From NCBI RefSeq assembly GCF_002794355.1, contig NZ_PGOI01000007.1, positions 310,001-374,000 on the forward strand: a stretch of DNA of 64,000 nucleotides. Reading direction: 5' to 3'. Made by a program: the position numbers and the translations under genes. This stretch comes from Pseudorhodobacter sp. MZDSW-24AT (GTDB lineage: Bacteria; Pseudomonadota; Alphaproteobacteria; Rhodobacterales; Rhodobacteraceae). This document shows positions 36,390 through 44,390 of this stretch, piece after piece. Below the pieces are notes generated by a model. The model did no database searches, was not told the DNA's origin, and saw nothing but the letters and a program-made list of their open reading frames with translations. Each line of letters opens with the position of its first letter. Position 1 is the stretch's first letter.

Positions 36390-37148
36390 TCAGACTCGCG
36401 CGGTCACGTCCGCCAGCGCCGCCGTCAGAATCGGGGCCAGCCGCCGCGCCCAGTCCTGCTGCTCTGCCTCGGTGCCGATCAGGTCATTGCGCAATTCGAT
36501 CAGCGTGTTGTGCCGCCCGGGCTTCAGCGCGTGGCGGTCAATCGCATCGCCCGGCAGATGCCCGGAATAGGGCTCGTTGTCACCCACGCACCAGCCCGGC
36601 ACCTTTTCCAGCGCGGCGATCAGCGCGCGTGACAGGCGTTCATCCTCATGGCTGTGCAACACGCCGATGTGCCAAGGCCGCGGCGGCCGCCCGCGCAGCG
36701 CCGGGGTGAAAGAATGCACCGCCAGAATGGCTTTGCCCTCGGCCAATTCGGCCAAGGCGGCGTGATAGGGGCGATACAGCCGCTCCAGCCGCGTTTCCAC
36801 CTCGGCCGCGCCGACATGACGGTTCGCCGGAATGATGGTGCCATCATACAGCTTCATCACCAGCGTCGGATCATCTTCGCCCCGGTTCGGGTCGATCACC
36901 AATCGGCTGAAATCGGAACAGATCACCGGGCTGTCCAACGCTTCGCCCAGTGCCAGCGACAGTCCGCGCGCGCCCACGTCATAGGCGATGTGGCGCGCCA
37001 TATCCTCTGCCGCGATGCCAAGGCTGCCGCCCAGCCAGTCCGGCACCCGGTTGCTCGCGTGATCACAGGTCACCAACCACGGCCCCGGCCGTGTGGCCCC
37101 AAGGATTTCAAAGGCCTCATGCCTGCTTTCCGGGCGACTGTCTGTCAT
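36390..37148 (-). CDS. N-formylglutamate amidohydrolase family protein
   Basis: A 252-aa zinc-hydrolase-like protein. Characteristic segments are WLVTCDHASNRVPDWLGG, IAYDVGARGLSLALGEALDSPVICSDFSRLVIDPNR, ILAVHSFTPALRG, IGVLHSHEDERLS and the C-terminal NTLIELRNDLIGTEAEQQDWA. These match the HutG-type N-formylglutamate amidohydrolase fold, which releases glutamate from N-formylglutamate or acts on similar N-acylated acids. No other histidine-degradation genes are adjacent. It is divergent from pyk across 132 bp. Confidence 0.88.
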   Translation of the reverse strand: MTDSRPESRHEAFEILGATRPGPWLVTCDHASNRVPDWLGGSLGIAAEDMARHIAYDVGARGLSLALGEALDSPVICSDFSRLVIDPNRGEDDPTLVMKLYDGTIIPANRHVGAAEVETRLERLYRPYHAALAELAEGKAILAVHSFTPALRGRPPRPWHIGVLHSHEDERLSRALIAALEKVPGWCVGDNEPYSGHLPGDAIDRHALKPGRHNTLIELRNDLIGTEAEQQDWARRLAPILTAALADVTARV

Positions 37149-37280
37149 TGTTCCTTTACCCCGCCGTGGTTTTACGGCTTTAGGTCATTTAGCCGGAACG
37201 CGCCAGTTGCCCCGCGCCTCCGATTGCTCTATTCCCACCCGTGGCCCACCACGAAGTGATAACCGAAGAAGGAACAAGGC

Positions 37281-38726
37281 ATGAGACGCCTTCGGAATGT
37301 TAAGATCGTGGCCACCTTGGGCCCGGCATCCAATGATTATGAAATGATCCGCGCCTTGTTCGAGGCTGGGGCCGATGTGTTCCGCCTGAACATGAGCCAT
37401 GGCACGCATGACGATATCCGCGCGCGCCATCAGATCATCCGGCAAGTCGAATCCGACACGGGCCGCCCCATCGCCATTCTGGCCGATCTTCAGGGCCCCA
37501 AGCTGCGCGTCGGCACCTTTGACGCCGACTCCTACGATCTGGCTGACGGGGCCAAGTTCCGGCTTGATCTTGACGCCGCCCCCGGCAACGCCACCCGCGT
37601 GCAACTCCCCCACCCCGAGATTTTTGCCGCCCTCGAACCCGGCGCCTCGCTCTTGGTGAACGATGGCAAGATCCGCCTCGTGGTGGATGACTGCGGCGCC
37701 GATTTCGCCAATTGCACCGTCACCGTCGGCGGGACGATTTCCAACCGCAAGGGCGTGAACGTCCCCGATGTGGTGCTGCCGCTGGCCGCGCTCTCGGCCA
37801 AGGATCTCAAGGATCTGGAATTCGCCTGCGAACTGGGCGTCGACTGGCTGGCGCTGTCCTTCGTCCAGCGCGCCGAAGACGTGCTTCAGGCCAAGGAACT
37901 GGCCAAGGGCCGCGCCGCCGTGCTCTCCAAGATCGAGAAACCCGCCGCGGTAAAGGCCTATGAGTCCATCCTTGCCGTGTCGGATGGCATCATGGTCGCC
38001 CGTGGCGATCTTGGGGTCGAACTCCCGGTCTATTCCGTCCCGCCGATCCAGAAGCGCCTTGTCCGCATGGCCCGCGCCGCTGCCAAGCCGGTGATCGTCG
38101 CCACGCAGATGCTGGAATCGATGATCGAATCGCCGATGCCCACCCGGGCCGAGGTGTCGGACGTCGCCACCGCCATCTACGAAGGCGCCGATGCCGTGAT
38201 GCTCTCCGCCGAATCCGCCGCCGGGAAATTCCCGATCGAGGCGGTGTCGACCATGAACAACGTTGCCAAATCCGTCGAAAGTGACATCACCTACCGTCAG
38301 GTGATCGAGGCCAGCCGCAGCGTCTCGCGCTCCACCGTGGCGGATGGCATCGTCGCCGCCGCACGCGAAATCGCCGAGTCGACCGATATCAAGGCCATCG
38401 CCGTCTTCTCGCAATCGGGCACCACCGTCAGCCTCGTCGCCCGCGAACGCCCCCGCGTTCCGATCATCGCGCTGACTCCGCTGATGGACACCGCGCGCAG
38501 GCTCTGCCTCACCTGGGGCACCCATTGCGTCATCACGGAAGAGCAGGACCGTTTCAAGGGCGCCGTCATCTCGGCCGTCCGCGCCGCGCGCCAGCATGGC
38601 TTCGCCAAGGAAACCGATCAGATCGTGCTCACCGCAGGCGTGCCCTTCAACGTGCAGGGCACCACCAACATCCTGCGCGTCGCCCCTTGCGATGAACGGT
38701 TGATTTACAAAGCCGATCCTGAATAA
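37281..38726 (+). CDS. pyk: Pyruvate kinase
   Basis: Converts phosphoenolpyruvate and ADP to pyruvate and ATP. The 481-aa protein contains VATLGPASNDYEMIRALFEAGADVFRLNMSHG, ILADLQGPKLRVG, VLSKIEKPAAV, the catalytic MVARGDLGVELP, VIVATQMLESMIESPMPTRAEVSDVATAIYEGADAVMLSAESA, and the C-terminal allosteric domain (IAVFSQSGTTVSLVARERP). The start follows AAGGAACAAGGC. A long antisense frame of about 600 codons on the other strand is a codon-bias shadow. Confidence 0.98.
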   Translation: MRRLRNVKIVATLGPASNDYEMIRALFEAGADVFRLNMSHGTHDDIRARHQIIRQVESDTGRPIAILADLQGPKLRVGTFDADSYDLADGAKFRLDLDAAPGNATRVQLPHPEIFAALEPGASLLVNDGKIRLVVDDCGADFANCTVTVGGTISNRKGVNVPDVVLPLAALSAKDLKDLEFACELGVDWLALSFVQRAEDVLQAKELAKGRAAVLSKIEKPAAVKAYESILAVSDGIMVARGDLGVELPVYSVPPIQKRLVRMARAAAKPVIVATQMLESMIESPMPTRAEVSDVATAIYEGADAVMLSAESAAGKFPIEAVSTMNNVAKSVESDITYRQVIEASRSVSRSTVADGIVAAAREIAESTDIKAIAVFSQSGTTVSLVARERPRVPIIALTPLMDTARRLCLTWGTHCVITEEQDRFKGAVISAVRAARQHGFAKETDQIVLTAGVPFNVQGTTNILRVAPCDERLIYKADPE

Positions 38727-38754
38727 TCGCCTCAGGTAACGCGGTGAGGGGGCG

Positions 38755-38979
38755 ATGGAGTCCGATCTGATGTTCGTAACCGGGGCCGTGCTTCTGGCCC
38801 TCTCCATTCCCTCCCTCTTCTCCGCCTTCGCTGACAGCCGCCCCCCTCGGGCGGCTGCCATCGTTCTGCTCATCGGCGGCACCCTCGTCGTCGTCGCGCT
38901 CAGCCAAAAACCCGGCGGCGTCGCCCTGTCCGAAATTCCCGATATCTTCCTGCGCGTCATCGCCCGCCTGCTGAACTGA
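38755..38979 (+). CDS. Small two-helix membrane protein
   Basis: A 74-aa protein with two hydrophobic segments (MFVTGAVLLALSIPSLFSAFA and AAAIVLLIGGTLVVVALS) joined by a basic loop (DSRPPR) and a C-terminal amphipathic end (LSEIPDIFLRVIARLLN). A GAGGGGG ribosome-binding site sits 4-5 nt before the ATG; an internal ATG five codons later is an alternative. It lies 28 bp after pyk and about 110 bp before rpmI. Similar proteins at this position occur in Rhodobacterales; no function is known. Confidence 0.75.
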   Translation: MESDLMFVTGAVLLALSIPSLFSAFADSRPPRAAAIVLLIGGTLVVVALSQKPGGVALSEIPDIFLRVIARLLN

Positions 38980-38989
38980 CTCTTTTGCC

Positions 38990-39018
38990 TTGCGCCCAAG
39001 CCCGCCCCCGCCTATAGG
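38990..39018 (+). promoter_or_regulatory. Candidate rpmI-rplT promoter
   Basis: TTGCGC (38990-38995), 17 bases, TATAGG (39013-39018), leaving a leader of about 70 nt before rpmI. The element pair is the best promoter-like sequence in this gap. Ribosomal-protein leaders often carry an L20-binding structure; I could not define one here. Confidence 0.45.
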
Positions 39019-39092
39019 GGCCACTCTGGAAAGCCTGCGGGGCCGGCCAACTTAGGCATGCCGAGTCGCGCATATGACGATTGGAGATCGAA

Positions 39093-39293
39093 ATGCCCAA
39101 GATGAAGACCAAATCCGCTGCGAAGAAGCGCTTCAGCTTCACCGCGTCCGGTCGGGCCAAAGCTGGCGTTGCCGGCAAGCGTCACGGCATGATCAAGCGT
39201 ACGACCAAGTTCATTCGCGATGCTTCTGGCACGATGTTGCTGTCCGCTTCGGACACCAAGATCGTCAAGAAGTACATGCCCTACGACCGCTAA
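39093..39293 (+). CDS. rpmI: 50S ribosomal protein L35
   Basis: A 66-aa basic ribosomal protein with the family sequence [37 protein letters not shown] and the end KKYMPYDR. The start MPKMKT is chosen over an upstream MEIE. rplT follows after 12 bp. infC, which often precedes rpmI in other bacteria, is not here. Confidence 0.98.
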   Translation: MPKMKTKSAAKKRFSFTASGRAKAGVAGKRHGMIKRTTKFIRDASGTMLLSASDTKIVKKYMPYDR

Positions 39294-39305
39294 GGAGAGA
39301 CACCC

Positions 39306-39671
39306 ATGGCTCGCGTTAAATCTGGTGTCGTCACGCACGCACGTCACCGCAAGGTCATCAAGAAAGCCGCCGGCTACTACGCCGCCCGCTCGACCAACTT
39401 CCGCACCGCTACTCAGGCCGTCGACAAGGCCCAGCAGTATGCCACCCGTGACCGTAAGGTCCGCAAGCGCCAGTTCCGCGCCCTGTGGATTCAGCGGATC
39501 AACGCCGCAGTGCGTCTGTTCGACATCGAGATGACCTATTCGCGCCTGATCAACGGTCTGGCCAAGGCTGGCATCGAAGTGGACCGCAAGGTTCTGGCCG
39601 ATCTCGCCGTGCACGAGCCCGAGGCGTTCAACGCCATCGCCGCTCAGGCAAAGTCGGCTCTGGCCGCCTGA
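39306..39671 (+). CDS. rplT: 50S ribosomal protein L20
   Basis: A 121-aa protein needed early in 50S assembly. It contains [48 protein letters not shown] and [33 protein letters not shown]. The TAAGGAGAG ribosome-binding site overlaps the rpmI stop. The pair ends in a strong terminator 20 bp downstream. Confidence 0.98.
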   Translation: MARVKSGVVTHARHRKVIKKAAGYYAARSTNFRTATQAVDKAQQYATRDRKVRKRQFRALWIQRINAAVRLFDIEMTYSRLINGLAKAGIEVDRKVLADLAVHEPEAFNAIAAQAKSALAA

Positions 39672-39691
39672 TCCATCGGATCCCCGGTTTC

Positions 39692-39726
39692 AAAAGCCCC
39701 GCCCTTGTGGCGGGGCTTTTTCGTTT
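39692..39726 (+). terminator. Rho-independent terminator after rplT
   Basis: Twelve-base arms AAAAGCCCCGCC (39692-39703) and GGCGGGGCTTTT (39709-39720) around a CTTGT loop, followed by TCGTTTT. It is the strongest terminator in the window. Confidence 0.92.
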
Positions 39727-39845
39727 TGGCTGCCTCCTCGCGCGGCTGTGACAGGTTCGGCGCCCGACTGACCCGGCGCAAGGGGAACGCCCGCGCCTGC
39801 CAAGGCGTTGATGCAAGGCAAATCCACAAGAAAAAAGGAAGCCCT

Positions 39846-40199
39846 ATGCGCCTTCACCTCGCAGCCCTCGCCGTTTTCATCGCAACGCCCACGCTGGCAC
39901 AGGTCAGCTATGTCGAAGTGGCCGACAGCGCGCCCGTGGCAGGCTTTGGCATCAACGCCGATCTCGCCGATGATCTGGATGTGCTGGACAGCACCGGCCG
40001 CAAGATCGGCGAAGTCGAAGAAATCTTGGGCCAAACGCGTGACGCCGCCGAGGCCGTCGCGGTTGATTTCGAAGACTCGGCCAGCGAATTCGGCGCGGAA
40101 GATCGCGTCATTCCCCTGACCGCCTTCAGCTTTAACGGCAGCGCTCTGGTTCTGGCCGACGGCACTACCGTGCAGGACATGCCCATCTGGCAGGATTGA
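39846..40199 (+). CDS. Exported PRC-barrel-like protein
   Basis: A 117-aa protein with a signal peptide (MRLHLAALAVFIATPTLAQ) and one PRC-barrel-like domain: VAGFGINADLADDLDVLDSTGRKIGEVEEILGQTRDAAEAVAVDFE, then RVIPLTAFSFNGSALVLAD. PRC-barrels bind partners such as RimM or photosynthetic reaction centres; exported versions in Rhodobacterales have no defined role. The start follows an A-rich AAAAAAGGAAG site. It converges on the GT8 gene, with 24 bp between the stops. Confidence 0.85.
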   Translation: MRLHLAALAVFIATPTLAQVSYVEVADSAPVAGFGINADLADDLDVLDSTGRKIGEVEEILGQTRDAAEAVAVDFEDSASEFGAEDRVIPLTAFSFNGSALVLADGTTVQDMPIWQD

Positions 40200-40223
40200 T
40201 CCAGCCAACCCGGCCGCGCGCAC

Positions 40224-41183
40224 CTATGCCTTGGCGTCGCGCGGCTGGTAGGGATCGGGGAAGCGATCCAGATACCGCAGCAACGCCCGCCGCAGCGCCA
40301 CAAAGCGCAGTGCCAGCCAGAAAAGCCGCGCCTTGGACTCCAGCACCGAAATCGTGGGCACAGGCACCTGCGCCCGCACCGGAAAATACGCCGTCAGGAA
40401 GGCCGCGTAGCTCAGGTGAAACCGTCGCGGGCAATGGCCCTGCGGGTCTGACCAAGGCTTGCTTTGACCTATGAAATGCAACAACCGTGGCCCCACCCAA
40501 TCGGTGAACAGCGGGTATTTCCAAGGCCATTGCCAATTCCACACGGGCGACAGTTCCAGCCAGTCTCCATCCAGTGCAAGGTTCAGCAAAGACTGGTCAT
40601 GATGCGGCACCCAGTCAGGATGCGCCGCCCCAATCGCCAACGCCCGCTCCAAGACTTGGCTTTCCTTGTAACGTGCGACGTCGATCAGAAGAAATCCGCT
40701 GTTCAGATACGGGCGATACCCTTTGCCCGCCTTGACGAATTCTTTCACCACGCGACGCGGCCGATACCATTGCTGCACATCCCGCACTGCGGCAACAGCC
40801 TTTCCCTTCATGTCGATCTCGAACAGATCCGACAGCCCGGCCGCATCCGCAAAAATATCGCTGTCCAGATAGATCAGGCGGTCATAATCCTGCCCAAGGA
40901 TCTGCGGCACCCACATGCGCAGATAGGCCGACCGGGCCAGATGGGTGGTTTTCAAAGCGTCATAGGCCGCACTTTCCAGCGGCGGGAACACCTTCAACCG
41001 CAGCTCGTCAAAGCCATCGGGAATCTGCACCACACGGTCAGAGACAAGGCAGATATCATAATCCCGCCGCGGCTCCTTCTGGTGCAGTTGCTGCGCCAGA
41101 AAAAGCGCGTAAGGCAAATAGGCCTCATCCACACAAAACACCACCGCCTTGCGCAGCGTCGGCTGTCCAGACATCTCGGGCAT
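40224..41183 (-). CDS. Family 8-like glycosyltransferase
   Basis: A 319-aa cytoplasmic glycosyltransferase of the GT8 (LgtC/glycogenin-like) group. It has an N-terminal nucleotide-sugar fold (AVVFCVDEAYLPYALFLAQQL), LARSAYLRMWVPQILGQDYDRLIYLDSDIF (the DxD metal motif is DSD), PYLNSGFLLIDV, HHDQSLLNLAL and a GPRLLHFIGQSKPW motif in which His coordinates metal. A basic amphipathic C-terminus (ALRFVALRRALLRYLDRFPD) may hold it at the membrane. Start MPEMSGQPT chosen. It marks the left border of the polysaccharide locus. Confidence 0.86.
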   Translation of the reverse strand: MPEMSGQPTLRKAVVFCVDEAYLPYALFLAQQLHQKEPRRDYDICLVSDRVVQIPDGFDELRLKVFPPLESAAYDALKTTHLARSAYLRMWVPQILGQDYDRLIYLDSDIFADAAGLSDLFEIDMKGKAVAAVRDVQQWYRPRRVVKEFVKAGKGYRPYLNSGFLLIDVARYKESQVLERALAIGAAHPDWVPHHDQSLLNLALDGDWLELSPVWNWQWPWKYPLFTDWVGPRLLHFIGQSKPWSDPQGHCPRRFHLSYAAFLTAYFPVRAQVPVPTISVLESKARLFWLALRFVALRRALLRYLDRFPDPYQPRDAKA

Positions 41184-41331
41184 CAGGCTCCGCTCCTTCC
41201 GTCGCGGTTTCCCGCCTGCATTGCCACGCCCGAACAAGGGGCGGCAACCTTGAACAAGGGCAAGATCGCGCCGCAGCGATGCAGGTCATGCCTGTGGCCA
41301 GTGCCCCCGCGCGCCTATTTATGTGCCCCTG

Positions 41332-41350
41332 TGGGGCACAGCAACGGGCA
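41332..41350. repeat. Hairpin TGTGCCCC/GGGGCACA
   Basis: Perfect 8-bp inverted repeat with a TGT loop in the gap before the map paralogue. It has no T tract, so it is more likely an operator or RNA leader stem than a terminator. Confidence 0.45.
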
Positions 41351-41420
41351 ATCCCGTGCATTCGTTCTGGCGCATGGGCGGTGGTCTGCGGCGCGTGGCC
41401 CCGTCTCGATCCAGACCGGG

Positions 41421-41444
41421 CCACACAAAGTCTTTCTTGTGTGG
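41421..41444. repeat. Hairpin CCACACAA/TTGTGTGG
   Basis: Perfect 8-bp inverted repeat with an 8-nt loop, 61 bp before the map start. It may be an operator or mRNA leader structure; no ligand-binding RNA family was recognised. Confidence 0.45.
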
Positions 41445-41504
41445 ACAGCGCGGCTCCGTCACAAATGGCCGCAGTGCCTGTTTCACCCTTGGACGGATCG
41501 CCGC

Positions 41505-42257
41505 ATGACCATCACCCAGCAAGACGATCTTGAAAGCCTGCAAACGATTGGCCGGATCGTGGCCAACACCTTGCAGGCGATGGCCGGCGCGATGGAACCG
41601 GGGATGACCACACGGGAACTCGATCAGATCGGTCGCGCCCTCTTGGAACGGGACGGCGCGATCTCGGCACCGGAATCCACCTATGATTTTCCCGGCGCCA
41701 CCTGCATCAGCGTGAACGAGGAAATCGCCCATGGCATTCCGGGGAACCGGGTGCTGCACGATGGTGATCTGGTCAATATTGATGTCTCTGCCTCAAAGGA
41801 TGGGTTTTTTGCCGATACCGGTGCCAGCGTCCGGCTTGGCGCCATCCCGCCCGCGCTCGAGCAGCTTTGCCGTGATGGCAAGCGCGCCATGGACATCGGC
41901 ATTGCACAGGTTGGCCATGACAAGCCGATTGCGGGCATCGGCAACGCCATCGGTCGCTTCGCCGCGCGCCGGGGCTATACGCTGATCCGCAATCTCGCCA
42001 GCCATGGCATCGGCCGCGCCCTGCATGAAGAGCCGACCGAAGTGGCCACTTGGCCCAACCGCCGCGACCGGCGGCGGTTGCACAAAGGGCTCGTGCTGAC
42101 GGTCGAGCCGTTCTTGTCCAACGGCGGTCACTGGGCGGAAACCACAGCACGGGATGACTGGACGCTTTACAGCCAGCCTCCCGCTTGGGTTGTGCAGTAT
42201 GAGCACACCGTGGTGACCACCGCAAATGGGGCGCTGATCGTCACCCTGCCGGGCTAG
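41505..42257 (+). CDS. map: Methionine aminopeptidase, type I (M24 family)
   Basis: Removes the initiator methionine from nascent proteins. The 250-aa protein has the pita-bread fold signatures: IAHGIPGNRVLHDGDLVNIDVSASKDGFFADTGASV with the metal aspartates, NLASHGIGRALHEEP with the metal His, LVLTVEPFLSNGG with Glu and VQYEHTVVTT with the last Glu. The N-terminal zinc-finger extension seen in some bacteria is absent. Its isolated position beside polysaccharide genes and a 320-bp leader suggests a second copy rather than the housekeeping map, but the rest of the genome is needed to say so. Confidence 0.92.
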   Translation: MTITQQDDLESLQTIGRIVANTLQAMAGAMEPGMTTRELDQIGRALLERDGAISAPESTYDFPGATCISVNEEIAHGIPGNRVLHDGDLVNIDVSASKDGFFADTGASVRLGAIPPALEQLCRDGKRAMDIGIAQVGHDKPIAGIGNAIGRFAARRGYTLIRNLASHGIGRALHEEPTEVATWPNRRDRRRLHKGLVLTVEPFLSNGGHWAETTARDDWTLYSQPPAWVVQYEHTVVTTANGALIVTLPG

Positions 42258-42407
42258 CGGTGCGCACAAGGCGGGGTCGTGGTGTGAGACATCAAGGGAA
42301 ACTGTGAAAAAATGGTAAATTCTCAAGATTAACTTTTTGATTTTATTGAGTTCATGGAATAGCTCACTGTGTTACAAAGGTCCTAAGCTCCAATCCGAAG
42401 GCCCTCC
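42258..42407 (+). promoter_or_regulatory. AT-rich regulatory region before the WecG-type gene
   Basis: Within this 150-bp gap, bases 42301-42360 have 15 G or C out of 60, in sharp contrast to the GC-rich surroundings. It contains GATTAAC, runs of A and T (AAAAAATGGTAAAT, AACTTTTTGATTTTATTG) and TGTTAC at about 42370. Such segments are targets of MucR/Ros-type or H-NS-like silencers in alphaproteobacteria. The promoter of the downstream gene should be here, but I cannot place -35/-10 boxes with confidence. Confidence 0.5.
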
Positions 42408-43154
42408 GTGCGGTTTTACTTCCTCGACCAGACCATCACCGTGAACGTCCCCGACCAGCCCAGCCTGCTGGACGAGGTTCGGGCCCGGTTTCGCTCTGGT
42501 CAGGGCTTTTCCTTGGCCACCCTCAACCTCGATCACCTCGCCAAGCTGCGCGTCTCCCCCAGCTACCGGGCCGTCTACGCCGCCCAAGACCTGATCGTCG
42601 CCGACGGGAACCCCATTGTCTGGCTCTCCCGGCTGGCCCACCGTCCTGTCGCCCTTGTCCCCGGCTCCGATCTGCTCGCCCCCCTCCTTCATCTGGCCGC
42701 GGCCGAAGGCATGCCCGTCGCCTTCTTTGGCTCCACGCCCGCCGTGCTCGCCCGCGCCGCCGCCCGTCTGCAGGCCGAGATCCCCGGGCTGAATATTGTC
42801 TGGACCGGCGCGCCCGCCATGGGGTTTGATCCGACCGGCCCCGAAGCCACCGCCGCCTTGCAAGCGATGCGGGGCGCCGGGGCGCGGCTCTGCATCCTGT
42901 CCCTCTCGGCCCCCCGGCAAGAGGCTTTCGCAGCCCACGGCCGCACCCACGCCCCCGCCATCGGCTTCTGTGGCTTCGGAGCAGGGCTCGACTTCGTCGC
43001 AGGCCGACAGCAGCGCGCCCCCATCTGGGTGCGCAAGTTGGCGCTGGAATGGTTGTGGCGCGCCCTCTCGGACCCGCGCCGCATGATCCCCCGCTATGCT
43101 GCCTGCATGGCGATCCTGCCCGGTCAGGTGATCGCAGCGCTCCGTCAGCGCTGA
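42408..43154 (+). CDS. WecG/TagA/CpsF family glycosyltransferase
   Basis: A 248-aa GT26-type enzyme that adds the second sugar (often ManNAc or a uronic acid) to an undecaprenyl-linked primer in polysaccharide synthesis. It shows the family order: LATLNLDHLAKLRVSPSYRAVYAAQDLIVADGNPIVWLSR, ALVPGSDLLAPLL, VAFFGSTPAVLARAAARLQ, ILSLSAPRQEAFAA and GFCGFGAGLDFVAGRQQRAPIWVRKLALEWLWRALSDPRR. Start is a GTG (VRFYFLDQ). It has its own AT-rich promoter region and converges with the next gene (4 bp apart). Confidence 0.92.
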   Translation: MRFYFLDQTITVNVPDQPSLLDEVRARFRSGQGFSLATLNLDHLAKLRVSPSYRAVYAAQDLIVADGNPIVWLSRLAHRPVALVPGSDLLAPLLHLAAAEGMPVAFFGSTPAVLARAAARLQAEIPGLNIVWTGAPAMGFDPTGPEATAALQAMRGAGARLCILSLSAPRQEAFAAHGRTHAPAIGFCGFGAGLDFVAGRQQRAPIWVRKLALEWLWRALSDPRRMIPRYAACMAILPGQVIAALRQR

Positions 43155-43158
43155 GGGT

Positions 43159-44109
43159 TCATTTATACTCGATCAGGCCGCGTTTCCGTCCCTGCAGGCG
43201 GCGCACATGATACCCAAGCGCGCCCCACCCTTCGGCAAAGCGCCCAAGAACCGTCAGTCCGGCCCAAGCAATCCCTTCGCGCCGCGCCAACCGTGCCATC
43301 TGTGCCGGGTAGGCCAAGGCCAAGGTCCAACCCAGCGGATGCGCCAACCCCGCGACGATGATCCCGACCGGCCCCGCCACACCCCACAGCAAGGCGCGGC
43401 GGGTTTCGGCGACCCAGTGTCGTTCTGGCCCGCGGCCATGCAGATCCGCTCCTTCGGCAAAGGCGTGCCCCGACCGCACCATCCGCCGCCACCACTGCCC
43501 AAAGCGGAACAGGGCCGCGTCATGCAGCGTCATCTCTGCATCGATCCGCCAAACCGTGCCGCCGAGAGAACGCAAACGCAAGCACAGCTCCGGCTCTTCT
43601 CCCGCGATCAGATCCTCGCGGTAGCCACCCACCTCCATCACCGGCGCAAAGCGCATCAGTGCGTCGCCGCCACAGGCCTTGGCCTGACCGACGGGGGTGT
43701 TCCATTCCCGGTCGGCCATCCGGTTGTAAAGCGATGCCTCCGGAAAACGCTCGCGCCGTCTGCCGCAGACAACGACCGCGTCAGCATGGTCCGCGAAGGC
43801 ACGTAAGGCCGCGTCGATCCAGCCTGCGTCCAGCACACAATCGCCATCGAGAAATTGCACATAGTCTGGCGGTGTTGGCGCCAGAACACGCAAACCGGCA
43901 TTCCGCGCCCGCGCGGCGGTGAAAGGCTGGTCCAGATCCAGCGCCACCACCTCTGCGCCGGCATCCCGTGCAGCAGCAACCGACTGGTCGGTTGACCCGC
44001 TGTCGACGTAGATGATCCGTCGCACCTGCCCTTGCAGCGACGCCAGACAGGCGACAAGGCGCGCGCCTTCATTCCTGCCGATCACCACGGCATCCACTGT
44101 CACGGGCAT
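43159..44109 (-). CDS. Family 2 glycosyltransferase
   Basis: A 316-aa GT-A enzyme. The N-terminal catalytic domain has VDAVVIGRNEGARLVACLASL, IIYVDSGSTDQSV, FTAARARNAGL, VQFLDGDCVLDAGW (the metal motif DGD) and LIAGEEPELCLRLR. From residue about 245 there are hydrophobic segments (LLWGVAGPVGIIVAGLAHPLGWTLALAY), as in EPS enzymes tethered to the membrane. The C-terminus is basic. Start MPVTVDAVV is chosen; a 73-codon upstream frame overlaps the intergenic leader. The acceptor and donor sugars are unknown. Confidence 0.9.
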   Translation of the reverse strand: MPVTVDAVVIGRNEGARLVACLASLQGQVRRIIYVDSGSTDQSVAAARDAGAEVVALDLDQPFTAARARNAGLRVLAPTPPDYVQFLDGDCVLDAGWIDAALRAFADHADAVVVCGRRRERFPEASLYNRMADREWNTPVGQAKACGGDALMRFAPVMEVGGYREDLIAGEEPELCLRLRSLGGTVWRIDAEMTLHDAALFRFGQWWRRMVRSGHAFAEGADLHGRGPERHWVAETRRALLWGVAGPVGIIVAGLAHPLGWTLALAYPAQMARLARREGIAWAGLTVLGRFAEGWGALGYHVRRLQGRKRGLIEYK

Positions 44110-44251
44110 GCTTGCCAACCTTGCGCTTTCCACCCCTGATCCTAGATTTGAAATGCCGCCGTGACCATGCTTTGCGAATGGCCGCGGGCGGTCAATGCCT
44201 TTCATTTTAGAAGATAATCTGCTAATCATGATGGCAACTGGACGGGGGTCT

Positions 44252-44340
44252 GGCAGGTTCGGAAAGGCATCGATGCGCAAGGTGGCATCGGGGCCGGGTC
44301 GGACAAGCCTAAAATCGGTGCCTGCCAAACGGCAGGTTTT
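44252..44340 (+). promoter_or_regulatory. Possible transcription attenuator before the CpsD/Wzz operon
   Basis: CCTGCC (44321-44326), loop AAAC, GGCAGG (44331-44336) followed by TTTT forms a terminator-like hairpin 50 bp before the CpsD-like gene. An upstream TGGCAGG (44251-44257) can pair instead with CCTGCCA (44321-44327) and would disrupt the terminator. The arrangement is that of an attenuator, in the 281-bp divergent gap between the GT2 gene and this operon. No leader peptide or ligand-binding RNA was identified. Confidence 0.45.
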
Positions 44341-44390
44341 GGTTTCGGCAAGCAGCCCCGGTGCTGCGCTTTTCAGGAGCGTGCCAGGTC

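Larger units (their letters stand above)
41184..41504. other. Divergent 321-bp gap between GT8 and the map paralogue
   Basis: No gene is supported. It contains two hairpins, TGTGCCCC-TGT-GGGGCACA (41332-41350) and CCACACAA-N8-TTGTGTGG (41421-41444), both in the leader side of the map-like gene. The AT-rich TATTTATG at about 41325 lies just before the first hairpin and may be a -10 region. Confidence 0.55.

Noticed and set aside
37185-38999. Leftward 604-codon frame antisense to pyk
   Set aside because: Gly/His/Asp-rich translation without domains, fully opposite a well-supported pyruvate kinase; GC-biased third positions leave the antisense frame open.
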